DNA of 41,653 nucleotides, from positions 1 through 41,653 of IMG/VR virus record IMGVR_UViG_3300004369_000039; one strand, written 5' to 3'. The notes below the pieces were generated by a model. It was not told the origin of the DNA, made no database searches, and saw only the letters and a program-made list of their open reading frames with translations. Position 1 is the first letter of the stretch, and the number at the start of each line of letters is the position of its first letter. Source of the DNA: a virus. The position numbers were made by a program, and so were the translations under genes. Below, one piece after another: positions 6,998 to 15,353 of this stretch.

Positions 6998-7855
6998 CTA
7001 TTTCTCTGCGTTCTGTCTAGTATGACTAGGAGTTAAATTGTTCATCTCTAAGATGTCATCACGCAAATTTTGATTTCGTTTTTCCATATTTAATACTCTA
7101 GTAAAACTATTTGTGATCGCGGCAGTGTAGTAAGCAAACGGATTTTGTGACTTTGACTCATCAAACTGTAATCCAATTTGGCTTAACTGTACAAGCGCAG
7201 TACTACGCATTTCATCATTGTATGTGTAACCACGCCAGTTTGAACGAGTAGCATAGCGTTCGCATAACTTAATAAACATGTGAGCCAGTTTGTTGGTCAT
7301 AGTGCCATGGTCTTTTGAAAACTCTCCCGTTTCAAGATCTCCAATCCAATGACTCTTGCCTACTAGATACGGCTCTCCATCCTCGGTAATCTTGTAGTGA
7401 AAAAACGGAGGAAAGTTACATCTTATGTGTTTTTTTGCTACAGGAGTATCGTCGGTTACAATATCTTCGATAATGTCATCCTCGTCTTCGGTAAACAATT
7501 CTTTTATTTGTTTCTTTTTTCTTTTCCCACCAGTTGGGTCAAGCGGTATATGCTCAAAAGTCATAACTCTAAAAACAACATCAGTAGCAGGCACGTCACG
7601 AGTGTTTACCTTAAACTCGTCTAATTTAAGTTTTACTGTTGACTCTAGTTGTGCGGCATCAAATGCGGCCCTGCCCAGTCTTTCAGCACGTAGTTTGCGT
7701 CCTTCTGCTATGTTTGTTTTGTTGATTCGCTCGACACTAGGGAGAATAATATCAAAGTCACCGTTTTCTGGTGTTGTAAATTTGCAGTACGTTTTTTTAC
7801 TCTTGTGTATCTCTTTTAATATATCTCTGTTGTTGAGATAGTTTTGTTTTCTCAT
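6998..7855 (-). CDS. 55: gp55, phage late-transcription sigma factor, with large internal insertion
   Basis: gp55 binds host RNA polymerase and recognises late promoters. The N-terminus (NYLNNRDILKEI, 5-16) resembles the T4 gp55 start. The sigma core is residues 186-270, with MTNKLAHMFIKLCERYATR, WRGYTYNDEMRS and FDESKSQNPFAYYTAAITN matching T4 gp55. Between them lie about 160 extra residues, including a Lys-rich stretch (111-117) and an acidic stretch (121-137). The 285 residues compare with about 185 in T4. The T4 C-terminal sliding-clamp motif (SLDFLYE type) is not seen; the end is polar. I chose ATG 7855 over 7864 because AAAGGA directly abuts 7864 but is 9 nt from 7855. Confidence 0.88.
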   Translation of the reverse strand: MRKQNYLNNRDILKEIHKSKKTYCKFTTPENGDFDIILPSVERINKTNIAEGRKLRAERLGRAAFDAAQLESTVKLKLDEFKVNTRDVPATDVVFRVMTFEHIPLDPTGGKRKKKQIKELFTEDEDDIIEDIVTDDTPVAKKHIRCNFPPFFHYKITEDGEPYLVGKSHWIGDLETGEFSKDHGTMTNKLAHMFIKLCERYATRSNWRGYTYNDEMRSTALVQLSQIGLQFDESKSQNPFAYYTAAITNSFTRVLNMEKRNQNLRDDILEMNNLTPSHTRQNAEK

Positions 7856-7891
7856 GGAATGCATTCCTTTATATAAGCATATAATTTAACA

Positions 7892-7899
7892 GATAAATA
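7892..7899 (+). promoter_or_regulatory. T4-type late promoter of the gp48 operon
   Basis: GATAAATA, one base from TATAAATA. The predicted start is near 7906, followed by AGAGGA (7911-7916) and the gp48 ATG at 7928. It lies in the divergent gap with gp55, so gp55 can activate the operon next to its own gene. Confidence 0.65.
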
Positions 7900-7927
7900 T
7901 CTAAAGAGCAAGAGGAATTTAAAAAAA

Positions 7928-8869
7928 ATGGCAGTCGTTAAATTATTTTCCAATCCTGGTATAGGGTTTAGTACGAGTAATAGAAAGACTAATCAAAGTC
8001 CTAATGGACCTCGTGGCGGAATCAGCGACGCTGATTTTGCATTTGTAAACGGCAAGCCAAATAATAGGCCAGCCGCTATTTCATCAGACCCTAACCCACA
8101 AAATGTCAGACTAGCTGGAGCAGGATTAGCCTCCGGGGGCGGAGTAAATCTTTTTGCTGGTGGCACAGATCCTATTGTTGCAGGAGCATTAAGTGGTCGA
8201 GTATTTAGCGAAAATGGCGGTGCTGTAGTTACATTTGGGAATGGTGGAAGTCAGGTGCCGGATGCAAATAGCGGAAACGGTGGTGATTGGCGTGTGCGAA
8301 TCAGTGTTTCCCCAAATGCAAATATATTATATAGAGCTGGCGGAGATATTATGTTTCCGTTGCTGAATACTGATGGAGTAATATTTCCTTATGTTCCTAC
8401 CCTACAAATACAGCAATCAGCAAAATACAACTCCACAGATCTAACACACAGTAACTATACAAACTACTTTTACCAAAGCAGTCAAGTACAGGATATCCAA
8501 ATCAGTGGGGAATTTTCAGCACAAACGTCTAGCGAAGCAGACTACGTGTTGGCGACCATACACTTTTTTAGATCAGCTACGAAAATGTTTTTTGGTAATT
8601 CAGGAGAATTTCAAGGATCTCCACCACCGATAGTATATTTAGATGGATACGGTAAACACTATTTGCCACATGTTCCGTGCTTGGTTACTAATTTTACCCA
8701 TGCAATGCCGCCTGAGGTAGACTATATCGCGGCGAGCAACGGACAGCGCATCCCAACATTAAGCACTATAAATGTTAGTTTACAACCAGTGTACAGCCGT
8801 AAGCGACAACTGGAATTCAATTTTGAACAATTTGCAGCCGGCCAACAGTTAGATAAAGGATTCATTTAA
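7928..8869 (+). CDS. 48: gp48-like baseplate tail-tube cap/initiator
   Basis: This 313-residue virion protein resembles gp48 of marine T4-like phages, which caps the baseplate hub and starts tail-tube polymerisation (T4 gp48 is about 364 residues). The first 120 residues are Gly/Asn-rich and disordered-looking. The conserved core starts near residue 145 (FPYVPTLQIQQSAKYNS) and includes LTHSNYTNYFYQSSQVQDIQ and a ligand-like DIQISGEFSAQT strand, then a tube-like beta domain to the end. A ribosome-binding site AGAGGA precedes the ATG. The stop overlaps the gp53 start (TAATG), so the two are coupled. It could instead be numbered gp54, a related cap protein; the family is firmer than the number. 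Confidence 0.78.
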   Translation: MAVVKLFSNPGIGFSTSNRKTNQSPNGPRGGISDADFAFVNGKPNNRPAAISSDPNPQNVRLAGAGLASGGGVNLFAGGTDPIVAGALSGRVFSENGGAVVTFGNGGSQVPDANSGNGGDWRVRISVSPNANILYRAGGDIMFPLLNTDGVIFPYVPTLQIQQSAKYNSTDLTHSNYTNYFYQSSQVQDIQISGEFSAQTSSEADYVLATIHFFRSATKMFFGNSGEFQGSPPPIVYLDGYGKHYLPHVPCLVTNFTHAMPPEVDYIAASNGQRIPTLSTINVSLQPVYSRKRQLEFNFEQFAAGQQLDKGFI

Positions 8870-9174
8870 TGTCAAACGTAAAGTATTCAACATCAAGTCC
8901 TTATGCCAGCACTAGCGTGTCCGGCAACTATCTTAACGTAATGGTCAACAGACCAATAACCAAAAGAGCAGATGATGTGTTGTATGAAATAGACAAAGTT
9001 TACGATTTACGTCCGGACATATTAGCGTTTGACTTGTATGGCGACAGTAGACTATGGTGGGTATTTGCACAACGCAACCCTAATGTACTTAAAGATCCTT
9101 TGCGTGATTTCAGACCAGGCGCACAAATATATATCCCCAAGAAAACAACTCTCCAATCAGACTTAGGGGTATAA
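8869..9174 (+). CDS. 53: gp53 baseplate wedge subunit (LysM-like)
   Basis: gp53 joins baseplate wedges to each other around the hub. This 101-residue protein matches the N-terminal LysM-like part: YEIDKVYDLRPDILAFDLYG, SRLWWVFAQRNPN and GAQIYIPKK, the last being the typical LysM closing strand. T4 gp53 is about 196 residues, so this is a short form holding essentially the LysM core. The start overlaps the gp48 stop by one base. Its position between gp48 and the hub proteins agrees with the call. Confidence 0.85.
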   Translation: MSNVKYSTSSPYASTSVSGNYLNVMVNRPITKRADDVLYEIDKVYDLRPDILAFDLYGDSRLWWVFAQRNPNVLKDPLRDFRPGAQIYIPKKTTLQSDLGV

Positions 9175-9177
9175 TAG

Positions 9178-11901
9178 GTGGCAGATCTTCAAAACAGAAT
9201 TAATGAAATAGAGCAACGACTCAATCGAATAGATGGAAGAAGAGAGAGCCTAGAATCTCAGATTGAATTTAAAAATACAATCGGAGCTGACACTTTCTTT
9301 GATGAGAGAATCCTTAGAGATTTAAATAGGGAAGCAGAAGCTCTCAGCGCAGAACTTAATACGTTAAAAAATCAACAAGGCGAACAAAATCGCGCCAAGG
9401 GACAAACTGCTGAATCTAAAATAGAAAACACACAATCTGAACCGTTTGAAGGCGAAGGGGTACAAGCATTTCAAACAAACTCCGAACCTTTAACTGAAGA
9501 AGAAGAAAACAGAGCTGCTGGAGCAGTGTTTAACCCAGACGGTGAAGCAGTTGCGTTTGGCGCAGAGCGTCCAACTATAGCAAGCGAAGACGATGAGTAT
9601 GTAATACCGGGTCTACAAGGGGGAGCTAGTAGTAACTTCATAACCACAGCAGGCCAGCAAACTAATTTAGATGGTGATCCCACCAGACAACAAAATGCAC
9701 TAGCACACGAAGCGGCAGTATCCCGAGACAACGCACTGTTTACAAATGTTCTGCATGATTATGCAAGTAGCACATACAGAATTAGCCTATATCTGTTAAC
9801 CAAAGATCAGTATAACGGAATGATCGAAAACCCGGGTAGTTTTGTACCTAAAAACTTGTTAGTGCAAAGTGGCGGCGGAGAACTGAACAATAGGCATCCT
9901 GATTTTAAAACAGTATTCGGCATTGACAACTTTAAGATGTATACTGTGGTTGGTTTAAATGCTAATTCCAGAGCAAGTAACACACTTACATTTAACTTTG
10001 ATATCATCGAGCCATATGGCATGACACTACTGGATAGATTAATTAGTGCAAATTTTAGTACGGGTAGTGAAAATTATTTAGAACAACCATACTTACTACA
10101 GATTGACTTTCTTGGCAATGCAAGCGACTCGGATAACGATAATTTTAATATTTCTACTAAGCGTATTCCTATTAGATTTTTAAATATGAAAATTACACCA
10201 GGTGAAGGCAATACTGTTTATAAAATTAGTTCTATTGCATATAATCATCTGGCTTTCCAACAGACTGTTGCAACTGTGCCTACAGTAATGTCTATTAATG
10301 CAAGTACTATTGGAGAATTTTTTGATAACGAAAACGCTCAAGAAGACGGTGACGAAGTAAACAGTTTCCCAGCAACCATGAATGAATTTTACAGGAGTGT
10401 TAGTGGTGACGAGAAAAAGTTTAAATTTCCTCAATTGAAAATAAAATTTAACATTGATCCGTTATTTGCTGACAGCAAGATAGTTAATCCTTTAATAGCA
10501 GAGACGACAAAGATTCCCATGAATGCTAAGGAGGCAACACAAAGTGTGTCATGGGGGCAGACATCGATTCCTAAGGCTAGATCGGAACAAACTTTTAATA
10601 TAAATGCAGGATCCAATATTATTAGTGTAATCGACAGGATAATGCAAAAAAGTGACTACATTACAAGTCAAGTAAAAGAGTTTAATGCTAGAAGGGAAGC
10701 AGGAGACAATCTTGACGAGTTTAAGTTCCTTGACTGGTATAAGATTATACCAGATGTTAAATTAAATCAATACGACAATGGACTTGCTCAGGCGTATGCA
10801 AAGGAAATTACATATAACATTGTTCCTTATCGTACAGCAAATACACGCCATCCTGACTTTGCTAAGACGAGAATTTCAAAAGACAATATTGTAAGAACCT
10901 ACAACTATAGATACACAGGCAAGAATACTGATGTTATTGATCTTGACATAAACTTTGATACTGCATTTTTTACTTCACAAACTGCTTTCTTAAAAAACAG
11001 AGCCGGAGCCGCTTTTACAAAGCGTAACCCAGAGTCTTATGTAGGCGAGAACAAAATAAACGATCAGGGAAATGGACTACAGGATCTCCCTAACCCAATT
11101 GTTTCTCAAAACAGGAATGCAGAATACGAAGGCCAAGTAAACAGAGTTGATGATTTTAAGAGTGTTACTGTAAGTGATTTGGCAAAAAGCATATACACCA
11201 GTTCTGCTGGGGATATGCTTAACATACAAATGCGTATCATTGGCGACCCTGCATTTATCAAACAAGATGATATGTTTTTTAATCCGTCTCGTGGAGGCTA
11301 CGATGAATTCAAGCAAGGCATAGCAACAGATCTTCCCATAAACAATACAGGACAAATAGTATTTGACACTAATCAAGTTTATGTGCAGTTATTGGTTAAA
11401 AGTGCTACAGATATAGACGACACTACTGGCATAGTGGACCCAAATAAAGCTGATACACTGTCTACAGGATACAAGTTAGATTCTACGTTCAGCGGAGTAT
11501 ATCAAGTGCTTACTGTCGAAAGCTCCCTCTCACAAGGACAGTTTGAACAAAATCTGCAAATTATAAAAATTCCCAATGCCCTTTCTGATGCAGTTGAAAA
11601 CACTGATGTCACTGATGCTACTAATAATATATCTTTTATTACCGCCAATGATACAAATCAAAATGCTGTAACAGCTCCGGTACAACAACCTGTTAATGTT
11701 TTAGGCATAGCCGGTAACGATATCACCGCATTAGTACAAGCAAGTAACAGTCCTAACCAGGGTGTGTTTCCTATAGTTAACGGAGAAGGCGTTACAGACC
11801 AGTCACAGCAGGTAATAGACGCCTCACCGGCCAACATAAACAACACAACTGTAGAAATACAACAAAACCCACCTTTTAGTAATCCTGCAGGAATCGCATA
11901 A
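9178..11901 (+). CDS. Large baseplate hub protein in the gp27 position
   Basis: This is a 907-residue virion protein. The start is GTG 9178, supported by TAGGGG 8 nt upstream. Residues 1-75 form a coiled coil (NRINEIEQRLNRI and later LRDLNREAEALSAEL), then an acidic linker to about 165. The central part (about 180-400) has phage hub-like strands, such as TYRISLYLLTKDQY and FNFDIIEPYGMTLLDRL. The region near 830 (SGVYQVLTVESSLSQGQFEQ) resembles closing strands of hub proteins that read VYxVxxVxSxFxxGxFxQ. Its place just before gp5 suggests it does the job of T4 gp27 (391 residues), which trimerises under gp5. The C-terminus is polar and Asn/Gln-rich. The family number is inferred; the structural-protein call is solid. 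Confidence 0.68.
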   Translation: MADLQNRINEIEQRLNRIDGRRESLESQIEFKNTIGADTFFDERILRDLNREAEALSAELNTLKNQQGEQNRAKGQTAESKIENTQSEPFEGEGVQAFQTNSEPLTEEEENRAAGAVFNPDGEAVAFGAERPTIASEDDEYVIPGLQGGASSNFITTAGQQTNLDGDPTRQQNALAHEAAVSRDNALFTNVLHDYASSTYRISLYLLTKDQYNGMIENPGSFVPKNLLVQSGGGELNNRHPDFKTVFGIDNFKMYTVVGLNANSRASNTLTFNFDIIEPYGMTLLDRLISANFSTGSENYLEQPYLLQIDFLGNASDSDNDNFNISTKRIPIRFLNMKITPGEGNTVYKISSIAYNHLAFQQTVATVPTVMSINASTIGEFFDNENAQEDGDEVNSFPATMNEFYRSVSGDEKKFKFPQLKIKFNIDPLFADSKIVNPLIAETTKIPMNAKEATQSVSWGQTSIPKARSEQTFNINAGSNIISVIDRIMQKSDYITSQVKEFNARREAGDNLDEFKFLDWYKIIPDVKLNQYDNGLAQAYAKEITYNIVPYRTANTRHPDFAKTRISKDNIVRTYNYRYTGKNTDVIDLDINFDTAFFTSQTAFLKNRAGAAFTKRNPESYVGENKINDQGNGLQDLPNPIVSQNRNAEYEGQVNRVDDFKSVTVSDLAKSIYTSSAGDMLNIQMRIIGDPAFIKQDDMFFNPSRGGYDEFKQGIATDLPINNTGQIVFDTNQVYVQLLVKSATDIDDTTGIVDPNKADTLSTGYKLDSTFSGVYQVLTVESSLSQGQFEQNLQIIKIPNALSDAVENTDVTDATNNISFITANDTNQNAVTAPVQQPVNVLGIAGNDITALVQASNSPNQGVFPIVNGEGVTDQSQQVIDASPANINNTTVEIQQNPPFSNPAGIA

Positions 11902-13394
11902 TGGCAAATTCAACAAATAGAAGAAATATCAATAAAAGTTACGATAAACGTATTGCTTCGGGTATCGTAATAGATTCTGGACCTTATATAGGAATCGTTA
12001 AAAATAATGTAGACCCTGCGAGACTGGGTAGACTAGAAGTTTACATTCCGGATTTAGCCGGACTAGTTGATGGTCCCAATGTACCGATTACAGTAACCTA
12101 TGCAAGTCCTTTTGGCGGGTCAACTAAAGGCATACCGTCACCTGACAAGTTCTTTTCATATGAACAGCAAACTTACGGGTTCTGGGCAGTTCCTCCCGAT
12201 TTAGACAATCAAGTATTGGTTACGTTTGTAGCAGGTGATATCAGTAGAGGATATTGGTTTGCGTGTGTCCCCAATGCCGATTCAAGACACATGTTGCCGG
12301 GCATTAGTAGACTAAAAAATGATAAAACAATATTCGAAGGTAGCGGGCTTGAAGGCAGGGGATTAAAGGACGGAGACGTTTACTTGCCTACCAGTGAGGT
12401 TAATTTAAACTCTAAAGAGAAACAACAAGATGGAAACATGTTGAATTTGGACAGAATAGCCCATCAGATACAAGCCGAAGTGGTATTACAGCAAGGCTTA
12501 GAAACAGATCCTGTCCGCGGAACTATTACAAGTAGTAGCCAACGAGAATCACCCAGCAGGGTGTTTGGTTTAAGTACACCAGGAAGACCATATCCCGACA
12601 TTGCAAAAACCGCCGAGTCAAAGCAAGCAATCGACGAGCTTTTAAATAACCCAGACATTACTATTCAAAATAGTCAGATTAACAATCCGCAAGGACGATC
12701 GGGTGGACACACACTGGTTATGGATGACGGTGATGTGTATGGCGATAACGATCTAGTAAGGTTGCGCACCGCTGGCGGGCATACCATATTGATGCATGAC
12801 ACAGAAAACATCATCTATATAACCAACAAAGACGGAACAGCATATGTTGAACTGACTCCAAATGGTGCAGTAAATGTATACAGTGCTAAAACTGTAAGTG
12901 TACGTAGTGAGTTGGATATTAACCTGCATGCTGATGCAAATGTAAATATACAAGCAGGAGACAGTATCAACTGTTTTGCAGAAAAGAACATAGAAGTACA
13001 AACACAACAAAAGCGTGAACGTGTTGCTAACGAGCATTTGATGGATGCTGGTAGGTATGACTTGAGAGTAGGCGGTCAAATAAAGATCAAGTCAGGCACA
13101 ACTAGTGGATGGACAGTTGGCCAAGGAGAACTATGGTTAACTGGCACACAGGTACATTTGAACACGTCAGGCAAAGCCGTTGACGTTCCTAATCGTGTGG
13201 CATCGTTGGAACAGTACAAAAAACAAGATGTTAAGTTTGATGCAGGAACTAAACGATGGGTAATTGATGAAGCCAGTACACTCGACAGCATAGCAACCTT
13301 TACCCCGACACACGAACCATGGTCTAGAGAAACTGGCCCTTTGCAAAAAAATAACGGCACTTCGACGCCTAGTAAAAAACAACAGGATATATAA
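11901..13394 (+). CDS. 5: gp5-like central spike/hub protein lacking the lysozyme domain
   Basis: This 497-residue protein has an OB-fold N-terminal domain (about 18-130: GIVIDSGPYIGIVKNN, ARLGRLEVYIPDLAG, VLVTFVAGDISRGYW) like T4 gp5. It has a beta-helix needle (about 255-420) with Vgr-like strands (GGHTLVMDDG, GGHTILMHDTENIIYI, ELTPNGAVNVYSAKTV, NINLHADANVNIQAG). T4 gp5 carries a lysozyme domain between these parts; here the linker (130-255) shows no lysozyme motifs. The next gene may supply that activity. The ATG overlaps the preceding stop (TAATG) with CAGGA 8 nt upstream. Confidence 0.85.
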   Translation: MANSTNRRNINKSYDKRIASGIVIDSGPYIGIVKNNVDPARLGRLEVYIPDLAGLVDGPNVPITVTYASPFGGSTKGIPSPDKFFSYEQQTYGFWAVPPDLDNQVLVTFVAGDISRGYWFACVPNADSRHMLPGISRLKNDKTIFEGSGLEGRGLKDGDVYLPTSEVNLNSKEKQQDGNMLNLDRIAHQIQAEVVLQQGLETDPVRGTITSSSQRESPSRVFGLSTPGRPYPDIAKTAESKQAIDELLNNPDITIQNSQINNPQGRSGGHTLVMDDGDVYGDNDLVRLRTAGGHTILMHDTENIIYITNKDGTAYVELTPNGAVNVYSAKTVSVRSELDINLHADANVNIQAGDSINCFAEKNIEVQTQQKRERVANEHLMDAGRYDLRVGGQIKIKSGTTSGWTVGQGELWLTGTQVHLNTSGKAVDVPNRVASLEQYKKQDVKFDAGTKRWVIDEASTLDSIATFTPTHEPWSRETGPLQKNNGTSTPSKKQQDI

Positions 13395-14905
13395 TGGCTA
13401 TTCCAGATCAAGGCATAATTGTAGCCAAACAAACTCCAAGGACCAATCAATTGGCCCAAAGGAGCATTTTAAACTTGCCCAGTGCTGGCAGGGGATTTGA
13501 AATAGAAAGTATAAAACCTGGCATTCCGGGCTTGCGTAGAAGCAGTGTCAAAGCATTAATGACGCAGATTGCATTCATGGAAACAGGAAACGATCTTGCT
13601 TACAGCGTAGGCCCTAGATTTGGCAGATACGCTGTGCATATCAAGACTCTAATCAACTATGGCTATATCATCGAGAATGGCGAAGTGTGGACGAACAAAG
13701 ATGGTATAGATTCGATTGCAACTTTTCTAAGTAATCAAGCAGTGCAAGACAGCATAATGGAAAGATATTTAACTGAACAGTACAAAGCATGTATTGACGC
13801 AGGAGTAATAGAAGTAGGCGATACCGGTGATGTTATTTGCGGTATCCTTGCTGTGGCATATCAGTTCCAAGATCATATATCCACCTATCGCACCAGTTTT
13901 ACCATACCCGACGAAGTGTATATTACTGCTAATGTTTCTCGAGTGAGTAATGTTGCGTTTATAAACACGTACCCTGCTACACACAGTTTTGGTTCAGGAA
14001 GAACTGTTAATGTGGATACAGATTTAGGTAAATCCAACCTAGCTAATGTGCTACTTACTTCACTTAACGGAGTAAAAACTGTTGGTAATGTAATAAACTT
14101 ATATGAATTTGATTACAGTGACCAACAAGAAGGCAATGCAAACATTGCTGTTACAGTAGACACAGGAACTGTTACCAGTTCGGCACAATATCCTGTTAGC
14201 AGTATTGGTAGCGCAAATCAATCACTAAGTGACGTGTCTCCAACAGGATTAAGAACACTGTTTGTGCAAGGACTACCGGTACAGGTGTCTGGTGCTGGAA
14301 CATATAATGGTATCTATGAAATACACACCATGACAGATACAACCAACAACAGCACCTTTAGATTAGGCAAAGCAATTACCAGTAACATTGCAACAGGCAC
14401 AGTATCAAGATTGCGCAACACAGACCTAAGTTACATCATTGCACGTACATCAAATCTTGCTATACAATTAGCAAACACACTAAGTTACTTGGGCAGTGCT
14501 GACACAGCATACCAACACTACGTTGACAGTGGCATTGCTGACATTGCTGACAAGTTCACAATAACATCTACTACACCTATCAACGAACGAAAGTTATACT
14601 CAACCGTTGAAGACTTAACTAATGTTGCAATAAAAACAACACAGGTTGTACAAAGTGCGTTGTTTAGCAACGTTGAAGGATTAGCAAAACTTAGAGCTAT
14701 AGACTCAGCAGGAGCAAATATTAATATTCTCGATTCGAGATTAACTAACGTCTATACATCAGTTATAACTTCCAAGGTTAAAGAATGGAAACAAAACGCA
14801 GATGTTGTAGTAGACGGTCAAGGTAGACCAGGATCGCTATTTTATAATGCTGGCAAATATGCTTTTAATACACTAGGCTCAGGGGTAGTTATTTCTAACG
14901 GTTAA
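13394..14905 (+). CDS. Virion structural protein with lysozyme-like N-terminal domain
   Basis: In this 503-residue protein, residues 50-160 read like a small muramidase/transglycosylase domain. ALMTQIAFMETGND places a candidate catalytic Glu at 63, followed by GPRFGRYAVHIKTLINYGYI, NKDGIDSIATFLSNQAVQD, and ILAVAYQFQD (helix). Such METGND...GPRFG...Q patterns are typical of lysozyme-like domains tuned to the baseplate. The remainder (170-503) is beta-rich and helical structural sequence. Adjacent to a gp5 without lysozyme, it is a candidate for local cell-wall digestion during infection (inference). The one-base start/stop overlap with gp5 and AGGA upstream support the start. Activity is not proven; the domain could be structural only. 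Confidence 0.6.
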   Translation: MAIPDQGIIVAKQTPRTNQLAQRSILNLPSAGRGFEIESIKPGIPGLRRSSVKALMTQIAFMETGNDLAYSVGPRFGRYAVHIKTLINYGYIIENGEVWTNKDGIDSIATFLSNQAVQDSIMERYLTEQYKACIDAGVIEVGDTGDVICGILAVAYQFQDHISTYRTSFTIPDEVYITANVSRVSNVAFINTYPATHSFGSGRTVNVDTDLGKSNLANVLLTSLNGVKTVGNVINLYEFDYSDQQEGNANIAVTVDTGTVTSSAQYPVSSIGSANQSLSDVSPTGLRTLFVQGLPVQVSGAGTYNGIYEIHTMTDTTNNSTFRLGKAITSNIATGTVSRLRNTDLSYIIARTSNLAIQLANTLSYLGSADTAYQHYVDSGIADIADKFTITSTTPINERKLYSTVEDLTNVAIKTTQVVQSALFSNVEGLAKLRAIDSAGANINILDSRLTNVYTSVITSKVKEWKQNADVVVDGQGRPGSLFYNAGKYAFNTLGSGVVISNG

Positions 14906-14922
14906 ATGGAGTAAATATATAC

Positions 14923-15300
14923 ATGGCTATAAGATATAATGGTTTTAGTACCGTAGGTAGAATTAAAAAGTTCCACCTGACTGACTTTGAGTTGGTTAGA
15001 CAGGACTTGATAAATCACTTTAACATACACAAAGGTCAGAAACTAATGAGCCCAGATTTTGGTACGATAATTTGGGGGCTTCTTTATGAGCCGATGACCG
15101 CGGATCTAAAAGCAATTCTAGTAGATGATGTTACCCGCATTGTGAAATACGACCCTAGATTACGTGCAGATAGGGTAGTTATAAACGAATTTGAACAAGG
15201 TCTCAAAGTAGACATTGAACTAACGTTCCTCCCCGGAAACTTCTCATCTAGTCTCCAGTTAGAGTTTAACTCAAACAGCGAACAAGTAGCCGTAGTATAA
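14923..15300 (+). CDS. 25: gp25 baseplate wedge subunit
   Basis: This 125-residue protein matches the gpW/gp25 family. gp25 links the wedge core to the sheath and is essential for sheath initiation. Diagnostic parts are LVRQDLINHFNIHKGQKLMSP, PDFGTIIWGLLYEPM and DPRLRADRVVI. The EFEQ-type motif after that (INEFEQGL, about 88-95) corresponds to the conserved EPR-like region of the family. Length agrees with T4 gp25 (132). TGGAG at about 14907-14911 precedes the ATG. It is followed by a late promoter that serves gp6. Confidence 0.92.
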   Translation: MAIRYNGFSTVGRIKKFHLTDFELVRQDLINHFNIHKGQKLMSPDFGTIIWGLLYEPMTADLKAILVDDVTRIVKYDPRLRADRVVINEFEQGLKVDIELTFLPGNFSSSLQLEFNSNSEQVAVV

Positions 15301-15320
15301 TAGTAGCACATTTCAAATGC

Positions 15321-15328
15321 CATAAATA
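15321..15328 (+). promoter_or_regulatory. T4-type late promoter upstream of gp6
   Basis: CATAAATA, one base from consensus, with predicted start near 15334. It lies between the gp25 stop and the gp6 ATG (15354) and would give the long gp6-giant-protein transcript its own start. Confidence 0.65.
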
Positions 15329-15353
15329 CTGAATAACAGGTATTAATGACAAT

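Noticed and set aside
7865-7927. Sigma70 promoter for gp55 on the minus strand
   Set aside because: TATATA/TATAAA stretches exist but the best -35 matches are only 3-4 of 6, and the closest would start inside the ribosome-binding site.
14910-14918. AGTAAATA-like late box before gp25
   Set aside because: It has two mismatches to TATAAATA and lies within 6 nt of the ATG, leaving no room for a leader.
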